DNA of 64,000 nt from Nitrososphaerota archaeon (GCA_027887045.1 JAPCJH010000001.1:186001-250000); one strand, 5' to 3'. Counted from the stretch's first letter, positions 35,117 to 43,907 are shown. A program made the numbers and translations. Notes: generated by a model not told the origin, from the letters alone.

Positions 35117-36181
35117 CTAATTGCGCATGAGGGCTTCGATATTCTCCTGAAGGGGCTTGCCGATCACACCCCGGTCGGAAATTATAGATGTCACGAGTTC
35201 GGGGGGAGTCATGTCGAAAGCTGGGTTCGCCACCGATACTCCCTTGGGTGCGATTCTCCTCCCCTTAACCCTGACAACTTCGTCGAAACCCCTCTGTTCG
35301 ATCGAAACCTGCTCGTGCGTCTTACTCAGGTCGAATGTAGAATGCGGAGCAGCTGGATAGAAAGGTACACCGTGCCTTTGGGCCATTACCGCAATCTGAT
35401 ATGTCCCAATCTTGTTGAATACGTAGCCGTCACGAGTTATTCGGTCAGCTCCGACGATCACTTTTTGGACGCGGCCAGCGCTCAGCATGTATCCAACAGC
35501 AGTATCGGAAATCAGGGTACAGTCAAAACCGTCGCGCTTGAGCTCGAAAGCCGTGAGCCTGGACCCCTGCAGGGCTGGCCTGGTTTCGGGCACAATCACC
35601 TTGACGAACTTGCCCGCTTCCCTCGCAGCCCTGAGGACTCCGAGAGCTGTGCCGTATCCCACGGTGGCGAGAGCACCAGCATTGCACTGGGTCATGACGG
35701 CGTCTCCGTTCTCTATCAGTTCGGCCCCAATCTTCCCAAGTTTCCGGTTGACCCGGACGTCTTCCTCCGCCATTTCTTTCACTTCGGTTACGACCGCCCA
35801 CCTGATCACCTCAGCTTCGGCAGAGGCCTCTCGAGCCTTTCTCATCACGCGATCGATTCCCCAGAACAGATTCACCGCAGTTGGCCTGGTGTTTTTCAGC
35901 CCCGTCGAGGCCTTTTCCATGTCTGCCAGCAGCGCTTCTCTTCCTCTTGCTTTCGACTGTAGAGCCGCTAATGCAAGGCCCATAGCCGCCGCGACACCAA
36001 TCGCGGGGGCTCCTCTGATGACCATGGTCTTGATCGCAACCGCGACGTCCTCCCAATCGGTGAAACTTCGGTAGGTCAACCGGCCGGGAAGTGCGGTTTG
36101 GTCGATCATCTTCACCGTGTCGCGCTCCCACATGACGGTTCTAAGCGTGAAGAAGTCCTCCATCGTCCGAATTTCAGGCAA
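35117..36181 (-). CDS. mtnA: Methylthioribose-1-phosphate isomerase-like protein
   Basis: This 354-aa protein belongs to the eIF2B-alpha-like isomerase family. It has RGAPAIGVAAAMG, the catalytic Cys stretch TQCNAGALATVGYGTALG and the Asp stretch VGADRIT, as in MtnA, which converts 5-methylthioribose-1-phosphate to the ribulose form in methionine salvage. Archaeal members may alternatively act on ribose-1,5-bisphosphate (AMP salvage). The first 16 residues before MWERDTVKMIDQ may not be translated. It is divergent from endA. Confidence 0.9.
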   Translation of the reverse strand: MPEIRTMEDFFTLRTVMWERDTVKMIDQTALPGRLTYRSFTDWEDVAVAIKTMVIRGAPAIGVAAAMGLALAALQSKARGREALLADMEKASTGLKNTRPTAVNLFWGIDRVMRKAREASAEAEVIRWAVVTEVKEMAEEDVRVNRKLGKIGAELIENGDAVMTQCNAGALATVGYGTALGVLRAAREAGKFVKVIVPETRPALQGSRLTAFELKRDGFDCTLISDTAVGYMLSAGRVQKVIVGADRITRDGYVFNKIGTYQIAVMAQRHGVPFYPAAPHSTFDLSKTHEQVSIEQRGFDEVVRVKGRRIAPKGVSVANPAFDMTPPELVTSIISDRGVIGKPLQENIEALMRN

Positions 36182-36262
36182 CGGGGTTCATCCTATAGGT
36201 TTTGTCGCCCGACGCCGCGAAACCTTAAAACCGCTTGCACGCGCCTCGGCGAACGACGCTTT

Positions 36263-36823
36263 TTGGAGACCTCGCCCGCACCAACACAGAAGCTAGAGGA
36301 GGCAAATTTCGAGGCCGTGCTCGAGGACGGAAAGGTCTTCGTGTCCGACAAGAGTCGCTTCGGGGAGCTGGAGGAGTCGGGGTACGGGATGAAGGAGGGG
36401 AAGCGCCTCCTCCTGAAGGACTACGAGGCTCTCTACCTCTTATACGCCCAAAAACTAAAGCTCACGGAGCCACCAGGGAAAGAGGTTTCATTCCAGGAAC
36501 TTTCGGAGAGGGCAGAGAGGAAGTCAAAGGAGTCATGGACGAGGTTCATAATATACAGGGACCTGCGAAGTAGAGGTTACATCGTGAAGGAGGGGTTCGG
36601 ATTTGGAACCGACCTCAGGGTCTACGAGCGGGGAGACTTCCCGAGGAAGGCCGCGAAGTACGTTGTGTTTGCGCTCGACGAAGGGATAGAGACGGGGGTT
36701 GACGACCTGCTAAAGTCGGTAAAGGAGATCGCCAAGATGGGGAAGGAAGCCATAATTGCGGTCATCGAAAGACGCGGAGAAGTAATCTACTACAAGATCA
36801 GCAAAGCTCGATTCAACAAATAG
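36263..36823 (+). CDS. endA: tRNA-splicing endonuclease subunit, apparent loss of catalytic His
   Basis: This 186-aa protein has the EndA fold: an N-terminal domain, then RFIIYRDLRSRGYIVKEGFGFGTDLRVYERGD and a C-terminal YYKIS. The Tyr and Lys of the catalytic triad are present, but the segment that normally reads H-S/A-x-Y is KAAKY here, so the general-acid His is missing. It is therefore probably a structural subunit of an alpha2-beta2 enzyme, with a catalytic subunit elsewhere. The TTG at 36263 gives a normal length; CTTAAAACC lies about 37 nt upstream. It is followed 12 nt later by ubiA. Confidence 0.85.
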   Translation: METSPAPTQKLEEANFEAVLEDGKVFVSDKSRFGELEESGYGMKEGKRLLLKDYEALYLLYAQKLKLTEPPGKEVSFQELSERAERKSKESWTRFIIYRDLRSRGYIVKEGFGFGTDLRVYERGDFPRKAAKYVVFALDEGIETGVDDLLKSVKEIAKMGKEAIIAVIERRGEVIYYKISKARFNK

Positions 36824-36834
36824 GGAATCTCCCG

Positions 36835-37680
36835 TTGACCCTCAAGGCTGCAACAACGTTAATCCGACCGATAAACTGCGCTATGATCGGTTTCGCTGTC
36901 ATCGTCGGCGAGTTCGTTTCGAAACCCAGCCAGGTTCCTGTGCTTAACAGCGTTTTCGGCTTCCTCACGGGCTTCTTCATATGCGCCTATTCGATGGTCG
37001 TGAACGACTACTATGACATCGAAGTGGACAGGGTGAATCAGCCTGGGAGGCCCCTCCCCAGCGGTGGAATCACGTTGCAGGGCGCCTACAGGCTCTCCGT
37101 CTTGATGCTCATGGCAGGGATGGCGTTCGCCGTCCTCACGGTCAACATCGTCGCTGTGGCGATCGCCGCGCTCTACGCCTTCCTGTCATGGTTGTACAAC
37201 AGCAGGGCGAAGAAGGCTGGTCTCCCGGGGAATTTCATCGTCGCATCCTCGCTCGCGATTCCCTTCATATACGGCGGTGTGGTCTCCAACGGGAGCATCT
37301 TCAACTCTCTACTATTGATGATGGCGTTCACCTCCTTCTTCGCAGGGGTCGGGAGGGAGGTCGTCAAGGCGATGGCAGACACGGCCGGTGATGCCAGAAG
37401 GGGAGTGAAGTCGGTGGCGGTCGCGAGCGGGCTCAACGCGGCGTCACGGGTCGGCGCGGGGCTCTTCCTGCTGGCGGTTTTCACGAGTCTGGTCCCGCTC
37501 TTCCTTAGGCTGTCCAACCTTTTCTACGAAGTCGGGGTAGTCGTGCCCGACCTCATCTTCATCTACCTCGCGGTATCGATATTGCGGGAACCGGACAGGG
37601 AAAAAGCGCTGGCCGTGAAAAAGACCGCACTTCTGGGGATGCTCGTGGGGCTGTTCGTCTTCATCGGGGGCGCCCTTTGA
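36835..37680 (+). CDS. UbiA-family prenyltransferase, probable digeranylgeranylglyceryl phosphate synthase
   Basis: This 281-aa integral membrane protein has about eight helices. The first Asp-rich motif is NDYYDIEVDRVNQPGRPLPSG and the second is around MADTAGDARRG. Size and motifs match archaeal geranylgeranylglycerol-phosphate geranylgeranyltransferase, which adds the second geranylgeranyl chain in ether-lipid synthesis. It starts with TTG and is in an operon with endA and rfcL. Other UbiA enzymes (quinone or heme prenylation) are possible but less likely. Confidence 0.85.
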   Translation: MTLKAATTLIRPINCAMIGFAVIVGEFVSKPSQVPVLNSVFGFLTGFFICAYSMVVNDYYDIEVDRVNQPGRPLPSGGITLQGAYRLSVLMLMAGMAFAVLTVNIVAVAIAALYAFLSWLYNSRAKKAGLPGNFIVASSLAIPFIYGGVVSNGSIFNSLLLMMAFTSFFAGVGREVVKAMADTAGDARRGVKSVAVASGLNAASRVGAGLFLLAVFTSLVPLFLRLSNLFYEVGVVVPDLIFIYLAVSILREPDREKALAVKKTALLGMLVGLFVFIGGAL

Positions 37681-37682
37681 GT

Positions 37683-38864
37683 ATGTGGTCGGAGAAGTAC
37701 AGGCCCAAGAACATAGCCTCGATGGTCGGCAATGAGGAAAGCCGTCTGAAGTTTGTGATCTGGTTCAGGAAGTGGAAACCCGGGAGCAAAGCCGCCCTCC
37801 TTGTGGGCCCTCCGGGGACTGGGAAGACGACTCTCGTGCACCTCGCGGCAAAGGAGTTCGCCATGAATCTCGTCGAGTTGAACGCGAGTGATACCAGGAA
37901 AAAGGACCAACTCGTCAAGCGAATAGGGGAGGTCGCCTCGAGCGAGAACCTCTACGGTGAAAGGTCGTTGATATTCCTGGACGAAGTCGATGGACTCTCT
38001 GGGAGAAAGGACTTCGGTGCGATCGACTTCATCAAGGACACAGTGAAGTCGGCGCAGAACCCCGTCGTGATGGCCGCGAACGACCCCGAATCCGAACAGG
38101 TTCGGAAGCTGTCGGACGTCTCCCTCGTCATAAGGTTCAGGCCCCCCGCCCCGAGGGAGGTAGAGCTGTACTTGAGAAGCGTCGCCGAGGAGGAAGGTTC
38201 TACCTACACCGACGAAGAATACGAAGCTGTCGTCAAGGGCGCGAACGGGGATCTGAGGTACGCGCTGAACTCCTTCCAGAGCGCGGGCTCTACAGGATAC
38301 AAGGACGTCGAGATGACGACGGTCCAGGCCATTAATACCTTCTTCGACGCGAAGGACTCAGAGACGAGCCTGCGGGCGCTCCGCGCCTACCCGAAACAAC
38401 CGCGAGACAAGCTGAGGGACCTACAGGCGAGCATTATCAGGTCGGGTCTCGGTGGTGACGAAAGAGCGAGGGCGCTCGACGTGCTCTCAAGGGCGGACAT
38501 TATCATGGGGAAGATAATGAATGGAAAAGATTGGAGACTCCTGAGATATTTCGACAGCATGCTCGCGCACGAACTGAAGGAAGCGCTGGGAGATCATGCC
38601 GTCCAATACTCGCAAGATTCCGCTCCCTGGAACCTCCAGCTGAGGATCTGGAACGACTCCAGAAAGATCAAGGAAATCACAGCGAGCTACTCTGGGAGAC
38701 TGCACCAGGGGCGGGACAGTACGGCGGTACAGGACATACCTTATCTGTTCGTCCTCTCGTCTTCGAAGAAGTTCAGGGGCGAGCTGCTTCGGAGTCTCAA
38801 CCTTGACGAGACTTTCGAGAAGTTCCTCGACAAAGAGGCTGCCAGGGTCAAAGTGAAGGAATGA
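37683..38864 (+). CDS. rfcL: Replication factor C large subunit
   Basis: This AAA+ clamp-loader subunit begins MWSEKYRPKNIASMVGN and has Walker A VGPPGTGKTT and Walker B LIFLDEVDGL with SGRKDFGA, typical of the archaeal large subunit. The central sensor region (VIRFRPPAPREVELYL) is followed by the collar domain. At about 394 aa it is short for the family, and no obvious C-terminal PCNA-binding box is seen. It partners rfcS (6847-7818). It starts 2 nt after the ubiA stop (an in-frame TTG at 37677 is possible) and overlaps the following Cys-rich gene by 4 nt. Confidence 0.93.
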   Translation: MWSEKYRPKNIASMVGNEESRLKFVIWFRKWKPGSKAALLVGPPGTGKTTLVHLAAKEFAMNLVELNASDTRKKDQLVKRIGEVASSENLYGERSLIFLDEVDGLSGRKDFGAIDFIKDTVKSAQNPVVMAANDPESEQVRKLSDVSLVIRFRPPAPREVELYLRSVAEEEGSTYTDEEYEAVVKGANGDLRYALNSFQSAGSTGYKDVEMTTVQAINTFFDAKDSETSLRALRAYPKQPRDKLRDLQASIIRSGLGGDERARALDVLSRADIIMGKIMNGKDWRLLRYFDSMLAHELKEALGDHAVQYSQDSAPWNLQLRIWNDSRKIKEITASYSGRLHQGRDSTAVQDIPYLFVLSSSKKFRGELLRSLNLDETFEKFLDKEAARVKVKE

Positions 38865-39208
38865 AGCTGGTGCTCGGCGGCTGGTTCCGGCTCCCCCGCC
38901 TGGGTTCGGACGTCTTCTCTGCGCTGATGAAACAAGGCGTCAGGTACGACAGGGAGCTGGGATTCAAGTTGGGCCACGAGAGCGACGTTGAGTCCGCGGT
39001 GAAGACCATATCAGGTGCTCTGGGTGAAGATATGGAACTGTCGCTCATGTGCCTTGTCTGCTCGAACGAAGCCTGTCCATCGTGCCCCTATGCTGTCACA
39101 TGTGACAGGAGGAAGGTCTCGCCGATTTGTCTGTGCGGCGAGCACGCAAGGGGGCCGGGTGCCTTCCACACTTACGTCTCGACCTTTGCTTCGATGTTAG
39201 CTGAATGA
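38861..39208 (+). CDS. Cys-rich 115-aa protein coupled to rfcL, unknown function
   Basis: The ATG overlaps the rfcL stop (ATGA), so it is translationally coupled. The C-terminal half is Cys rich: CLVC, CPSC, a single C in VTCD, and CLCGEH, giving seven Cys within about 45 residues, enough for two metal sites or an iron-sulfur cluster. The N-terminal half (LGSDVFSALMKQGVRYDREL) looks helical. I do not recognise the family. Linkage to RFC suggests a link to DNA metabolism, which is inference. Confidence 0.7.
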   Translation: MKLVLGGWFRLPRLGSDVFSALMKQGVRYDRELGFKLGHESDVESAVKTISGALGEDMELSLMCLVCSNEACPSCPYAVTCDRRKVSPICLCGEHARGPGAFHTYVSTFASMLAE

Positions 39209-39457
39209 CTTCCTTACGCTCCCGGCTGCTGAGAGCGAATTCCAATCCGATACGAAACGGTTCAGTGTTTCTATGAAAGGATTCGAGTGGTCGACCCTGA
39301 AGATCCTTATCCTGTTGAACCTCTTCTCAGTGATGAGGCCAGAACCTACCAGGAACTCGAGATGCCGCGCCGCTGACGAGTGGGAAAGCCCGGACCTTCG
39401 CGCTATCTCGGTTATGTTCAGCTCGCCGCTCTCGAGAATGATTCCGAGTATCTTCAC
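39197..39457 (-). CDS. Winged-helix DNA-binding protein (86 aa)
   Basis: The small protein is almost entirely a winged helix: LNITEIARRSGLSHSSAARHLEFLVGSGLI is a clear helix-turn-helix and IRIFRV the wing. The C-terminal helix (FIETLNRFVSDW) may dimerise. It resembles ArsR/MarR-type regulators without ligand domain. It overlaps the end of the Cys-rich gene by 12 nt and lies downstream of cdc6 on the same strand. Confidence 0.75.
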   Translation of the reverse strand: MKILGIILESGELNITEIARRSGLSHSSAARHLEFLVGSGLITEKRFNRIRIFRVDHSNPFIETLNRFVSDWNSLSAAGSVRKSFS

Positions 39458-39482
39458 TCTTCCGTAGGAAGAGAATAGGTCT

Positions 39483-41720
39483 TCAACTCCTCGCGTCGGC
39501 TACCATCCCCTTTTCGAGTTCGCCGATCAGGTCCTTCGCGGAGACGAGGGAGAGGCTGATCAGCGTCGTCCTCCCCTTCAGCCCCTTCCCGGACAGCTGC
39601 GTCTCAATGATCCCCTTCCTAGAGAGTTCGTTGACGTCGTTCCAGAGCTGCGTATGATGGTTGGCGTTGAAGCCCATGGTTTCGCACTGTGCGTTGTATC
39701 CCTTCTCAACCTCCCCTATCGTGACGTAAGCGGATGAATTATTCTTGAAGAGGTTCGATATGGCCATCAGGATTATCCTCTGATGCTTGGTGAGGTATGA
39801 CAGCTCCTCCTTCCTGAACTGCGGCGGGAGGGACGCCTTCGCGTGCCTGACGTACTCAGGGCTGACCCTCGGGGACCCCGACAGGTCGGCCATCTTCCCC
39901 GCCCTGTATATCAGGTCGAGGGCGTAACGCGCGTCCCCGTAGGTGCTTGCTATGCCGGCCGCCATCTCAAGACAGTCCTCGCCGACGACCCCGTCGTTGA
40001 ACGCGTCGCCGGTTCTGGATTCGAGTATGTCGTACAACTGATCCTCGGAATACGGGTCGAGCGTGACAGTGTTCCACTGAATGGAGCTCAGCGTGCTCAG
40101 GTCGACCATCTTCAGGTAGTCGAGCGTCTTCGAAATCAGGAGCGACGAGAAGACCTGGCTCGACTGGGAGAGTTCCCTCAGCCTGGTTATCGTGTACAGG
40201 GAAGACGGGTCCGAGGATACGAGCGAGTCGACTTCGTCGAAGGCGATTATCAGGTGCACCCTGTCCCCCTTCAGCTCCTCCAGCAATGTCTGCAGAAGTT
40301 CCTCGGAGCTGTATCCACGTGAAGGATACTCGTGCCCGAGCGTGTTGAGCGCCTTCACGAAGATAGCCTGCAGCGTCCTGTCTATCCTGCAGTTCACGTG
40401 AAACAGCTTTACGATATTGCCGTAGAGTACAGCCTTCTTCTGAAGCGTTTCTCCGAGCTTCTTTGCCAGCATCGTCTTGCCAGAATTATGCGTTATCGTG
40501 AAATCATCCAAGAGATATCGCTGGTCAGAATCGACCCTGAAACCGAAGTACTCTTCTTCCCCTAGAGGTTTTAGGGTGAAGCCCGTCCTTAAGACGCTCT
40601 TTTTCTGCCTTCTTGTTTGTGCCTGTTTCCTACTAACCCTAGTAAGAATTTTGGAAATGTCGCCTGAAATTCCAACCCTGTAATACAATCCCTCATGGCC
40701 GAATTGGTCATGGGAGGATTTCTCCATGACAAAAGCGTAGAACCCAAGGCTTCTGGACACAAATGCCACATCTTCAGCGAGCTGTTTCGATTTGGTCATA
40801 AAATCAAAGTATCCTGCATCTAGGCTACCATCTGTGTCCAGTAATCCAGCGAGAACTTCTAGTCGTATTCTTCTTGACCCAAACTTATACTGGGATGGGA
40901 TGAACTTTGATTCAGATGTTTTCTTGTAAAGTCCTAACTCGATTAAATCCTTGGCTAGCCCATTTAGTAATGTTTGTCCACCTGTCCTCCCCAGAGTCAG
41001 TACATATTCTTGGGCTTGGCCTGCTGGGTACTGGCGTACTTTCAGCAAGTATTTTCCAGATTGGTTATTTACGACATTCGATATTTCTGCGTCTGCCGAA
41101 GTGATCGCGATAGTGCCATTGGCGCTACTCCCGTCCCCTAAATACACACCAAGAAAGTAAGGATCAATCGGCCCAGCTGACATCCGAGGGAAATCGACAC
41201 CAGTTCTGATTAACTTGTAAAGTCCCTTCGGACCAACCTTCCATCTTGGATGGCTCAACAGCTCGCTTACTCTGATGTCTTTGATTATCCCTTCAGTATC
41301 TTCAGATGGTTTTCGTGGGTGTTTCTTCAATCGAGTTTGTATGACTGTCAGAATGTGGTCCTCAGAAACTACAAACGGTTTTCCCTTTATCGGCAGGACT
41401 TCAATCATCTGTCCAAAACCATGTACCGTCTCAAGCACTTTTCTTGGGGCACTATCAGGACCCATCAACAAATCTCCTTGAGCCACATCTTCGACACGTT
41501 TGAGAGATCCGTCGAGCATCAAAACGAGTTGTCCTTTCCTGTGACACCCGACCGGACCGCACAGGAGAACGTTCTGACTGGCGTGCGAAGCGTTCTGCAC
41601 GACGCTCTGGAAGTAGAGCTCAAGGGCCCTGAACTGGTCGACCCTGTGCGGAGTCGAGTGTGGGAGGAATTCGGGAAAGAGGACACTCTCGTCCCGGAAT
41701 ACAGAACGCTGAAGCGCCAT
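39483..41720 (-). CDS. cdc6: Cdc6/Orc1 origin-recognition protein with one intein
   Basis: The 745-codon frame gives a 391-aa Cdc6/Orc1 after removal of a 354-aa intein. Walker A is GPVG plus SGKT, split by the intein after residue 58. Walker B is IIAFDEVDSL. The C-terminal winged helix (about residues 640-730 of the unspliced frame) contains VTIGEVEKGYNAQCE. The protein binds the origin and loads MCM. GGTTAAATATC lies about 33 nt upstream of ATG 41720. An origin would often be near such a gene; the 160-nt upstream spacer shows no clear origin-recognition repeat to the eye. Confidence 0.94.
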   Translation of the reverse strand: MALQRSVFRDESVLFPEFLPHSTPHRVDQFRALELYFQSVVQNASHASQNVLLCGPVGCHRKGQLVLMLDGSLKRVEDVAQGDLLMGPDSAPRKVLETVHGFGQMIEVLPIKGKPFVVSEDHILTVIQTRLKKHPRKPSEDTEGIIKDIRVSELLSHPRWKVGPKGLYKLIRTGVDFPRMSAGPIDPYFLGVYLGDGSSANGTIAITSADAEISNVVNNQSGKYLLKVRQYPAGQAQEYVLTLGRTGGQTLLNGLAKDLIELGLYKKTSESKFIPSQYKFGSRRIRLEVLAGLLDTDGSLDAGYFDFMTKSKQLAEDVAFVSRSLGFYAFVMEKSSHDQFGHEGLYYRVGISGDISKILTRVSRKQAQTRRQKKSVLRTGFTLKPLGEEEYFGFRVDSDQRYLLDDFTITHNSGKTMLAKKLGETLQKKAVLYGNIVKLFHVNCRIDRTLQAIFVKALNTLGHEYPSRGYSSEELLQTLLEELKGDRVHLIIAFDEVDSLVSSDPSSLYTITRLRELSQSSQVFSSLLISKTLDYLKMVDLSTLSSIQWNTVTLDPYSEDQLYDILESRTGDAFNDGVVGEDCLEMAAGIASTYGDARYALDLIYRAGKMADLSGSPRVSPEYVRHAKASLPPQFRKEELSYLTKHQRIILMAISNLFKNNSSAYVTIGEVEKGYNAQCETMGFNANHHTQLWNDVNELSRKGIIETQLSGKGLKGRTTLISLSLVSAKDLIGELEKGMVADARS
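40485..41546 (-). other. Cdc6 intein (354 aa) inside Walker A, with LAGLIDADG endonuclease
   Basis: The insert begins CHRKGQLVLMLDGS and ends DDFTITHN before Ser+1 of SGKT. Block B is FVVSEDHILTV. LAGLIDADG motifs are FLGVYLGDGSSA and LAGLLDTDGSLD. Block F is YFGFRVDSDQRYLLDD. All splicing residues are present. Base composition is more A/T rich by eye than the extein. Confidence 0.93.
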
Positions 41721-41827
41721 GGAGAAATTGATTTTCTTGCTCCGACGATATTTAACCGTGATTGTACTCTCAAACGAATTATCTAGGGAGGGTAGACTGA
41801 AAGTGTTGGTGAGCCAGACTCCTCGGA

Positions 41828-41845
41828 AGTCACCTGACGGTGACT
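41828..41845. repeat. Inverted repeat between cdc6 and the dehydrogenase gene
   Basis: AGTCACC-TGAC-GGTGACT is a 7-bp perfect inverted repeat with a 4-nt centre, 38 nt upstream of the dehydrogenase GTG. It could be an operator. Confidence 0.5.
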
Positions 41846-41882
41846 CCTAAAGCGTAAAAATGAGCGAGCACGTGTCAGGTGC

Positions 41883-42911
41883 GTGAAGGCCGTCAGGTTC
41901 CATCGCAATGGGGGTCCCGAGGTACTGCAATACGAGGACGCACCCGACCCTGTTCCCAGCGCGGACGAAGTCCTGGTTAGGGTGAAGGCGTGCGCGCTGA
42001 ACCACCTGGACGTGTGGGCGAGGAAGGGTCTCCCCGGAGTCAAGATTCCTTTGCCGCACATTTCGGGGTCGGACATCTCCGGGGTCGTCGAAAGGGTGCC
42101 TCCGTCAGAAGGCCAAATTAGGGTCGGCGACGAGGTAATCGTGAACCCGGGAATCAGCTGCGGCAGGTGTGACAAGTGCCTCCTCGGGAAGGACAACCAG
42201 TGCCGATACTACACGATTATCGGGTATGAAGTAGACGGGGGATATGCCGAGCTCGTCAAGGTCCTGAGGGTGAACGTCGTCGAAAAGCCAGAGGGGCTGG
42301 GTTTTGTAGAGGCGGCGGCGTTTCCGCTGGTATCGGAGACCGCCTATCATATGTTGGTCACGAAAGCAGGCATCCAGGCGGGGGAGACGGTCCTCGTCCT
42401 TGGTTCCAGTTCGGGGGTGGGGTCTGCCGCTATCCAGATAGCTAAGCTGTACAACTCGACTGTCATCGCTACGGGGGGCGACGAGACCAAGCTAGCAAGG
42501 GCCAAGGAGCTCGGAGCGGACTACGTGATCAATCACTATGAGCAGGATATCGCGGAAGAGTCGAGAAGGATAACCGGGAAGCGCGGGGTGGACGTGGTGG
42601 TCGAACATGTAGGCGAAGCGACCTGGGGGAAAAGCGTCAGGGCCCTCGCCAAGGGAGGGAGGCTGGTAACTTGCGGGGCGACTAGCGGCGCCGAGGCGGT
42701 CACCGACCTCCGATATGTGTTCAACCGGGAACTAACAATCTATGGTAGTTTCATGGCGAGCAAGGGCGAATTGCTTAAGGTCGTCGAACTCGTCAAGTCG
42801 GGGAAGCTGAAGCCGATCGTGGATTCCACGTTTCCGCTGAAGGAGGCCGGGAAGGCTCAAGCGAGGATGGAGAGTAGCAAACACTTTGGAAAGATCGTAA
42901 TGACCGTCTGA
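41883..42911 (+). CDS. Zinc-binding alcohol dehydrogenase / quinone reductase family protein
   Basis: This 342-aa medium-chain dehydrogenase starts with GTG. The N-terminal catalytic domain contains the structural zinc site CGRCDKCLLGKDNQC, and the Rossmann segment has VLGSSSGVGSAAIQIAKL, which suits NADP(H). The usual first catalytic zinc ligand is in KACALNHLDVW, where the Cys is at a shifted place, as in quinone-reductase-like members. The substrate is unknown; archaeal homologues are often annotated as crotonyl-CoA or acryloyl-CoA reductase-like or alcohol dehydrogenase. Confidence 0.85.
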   Translation: MKAVRFHRNGGPEVLQYEDAPDPVPSADEVLVRVKACALNHLDVWARKGLPGVKIPLPHISGSDISGVVERVPPSEGQIRVGDEVIVNPGISCGRCDKCLLGKDNQCRYYTIIGYEVDGGYAELVKVLRVNVVEKPEGLGFVEAAAFPLVSETAYHMLVTKAGIQAGETVLVLGSSSGVGSAAIQIAKLYNSTVIATGGDETKLARAKELGADYVINHYEQDIAEESRRITGKRGVDVVVEHVGEATWGKSVRALAKGGRLVTCGATSGAEAVTDLRYVFNRELTIYGSFMASKGELLKVVELVKSGKLKPIVDSTFPLKEAGKAQARMESSKHFGKIVMTV

Positions 42912-43021
42912 TTCACTGGCTCTCTGTTTCGTAAGTTTAAGGGATCTTGAATCCCAGCTGAAGGTGGCACCCGATGAATGTGTCACGGGACACCCACTCG
43001 ACCGTTGCGGACCAGGTCTCT

Positions 43022-43588
43022 TCATTCAATCTTTATCACGACCAGGCTCGACTTCCCGGACACTCCCCCTTTTTCGATGTAGCTCAACCTTCCCCATTTT
43101 GCTTCGGCTGTCCCGACCAGTTTGTGGGTCCCGGGCCCAAGCTTCCCAGCTGGAAACTCAAAACGTTTGACGATGTCGTACATCTTCGATTTCGCATCCT
43201 CCACGTTCAAGGGTAACTTCGGTGGGCCGCCATCCTCCGGGATTATCATCGCCCAGATTCTGTAAGGCAGGTCGGGGTCCCGGCTCCAGTAGAATTTCGC
43301 CTTCCTCACTACCTTCTCGACCTTACCGAGTGTTTTCGTAATCCCTGCGGGACGCAAAGCTCCGACGGATGCGTAAATCCTGAGTCGATGGAGCTTGTCA
43401 AAATCCTCCCACGCGACCGTCCACACGTCCGGGTTGAACGCTTCCCTGACCCCCCCCACAATCCTGAACTCCAGATTTGCGGCAACTACCTCGTCGCGCC
43501 CGTAGTCTTTTTTCTCGGTACTCAGATTCACGTCTGTCATTGCGCTCTTTGGCCAGGAGTATTCCTGTCGGCGATCCCTGAGGGGCAT
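43022..43588 (-). CDS. Unknown protein, probably beta-sandwich (188 aa)
   Basis: The ATG at 43588 is 27 nt from CTTATATCG, a good leaderless start; the frame extends upstream but without support. The protein has no signal peptide or membrane helix. The stretch VNLSTEKKDYGRDEVVAANLEFRI looks like an Ig-like strand pair, and the end (SSLVVIKIE) is beta. I do not recognise the family. It stands alone between the dehydrogenase and the regulator gene. Confidence 0.65.
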   Translation of the reverse strand: MPLRDRRQEYSWPKSAMTDVNLSTEKKDYGRDEVVAANLEFRIVGGVREAFNPDVWTVAWEDFDKLHRLRIYASVGALRPAGITKTLGKVEKVVRKAKFYWSRDPDLPYRIWAMIIPEDGGPPKLPLNVEDAKSKMYDIVKRFEFPAGKLGPGTHKLVGTAEAKWGRLSYIEKGGVSGKSSLVVIKIE

Positions 43589-43765
43589 GTCGCTGCTCGC
43601 GGCTTTGTGACGATATAAGTGTGGAGCGGCCTTTCCCAGCTTACGAGAAGACCACATCGGCACGGAGCGGCGCCCGCAGAACGGCCTCAAGAGTTGAGGG
43701 AATCCCAGGTGACTATCCCCAGCAGAACGGCCCTTCTACAGGATGACACTTTCGGATAATGCATA

Positions 43766-43860
43766 GAAAGTACGTAAAGTTATATAATCAATTCTAACAA
43801 ACAGTGGTGGCGGAGCGTGCGTGTATAATAATGTGGATTAGTGCAAAGAAAGTATGCAAA
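43766..43860 (+). promoter_or_regulatory. Regulatory spacer with two copies of a GAAAGTAYGYAAA motif and TATA boxes
   Basis: The spacer upstream of the two-HTH regulator is A/T rich, unlike its flanks. GAAAGTACGTAAA (43766-43778) and GAAAGTATGCAAA (43848-43860) are near-identical direct repeats 82 nt apart. TTATATAATC (about 43780) and TATAATAAT (about 43824) are TATA candidates, and TTTAATAAC (about 43890) lies closer to the gene. Autoregulation by the downstream protein is a reasonable guess. The rest of 43589-43907 shows nothing else. Confidence 0.5.
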
Positions 43861-43907
43861 TATGATATGTGTATTCGGAATCAGCATAGTTTAATAACTA
43901 TACCCGC

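Noticed and set aside
36098..36262. In-frame extension upstream of endA
   Set aside because: It crosses the mtnA start and the TATA region and has no EndA similarity.
41721..41882. Replication origin next to cdc6
   Set aside because: Only one inverted repeat and one TATA box are visible; no repeated origin-recognition boxes or unwinding element could be supported.
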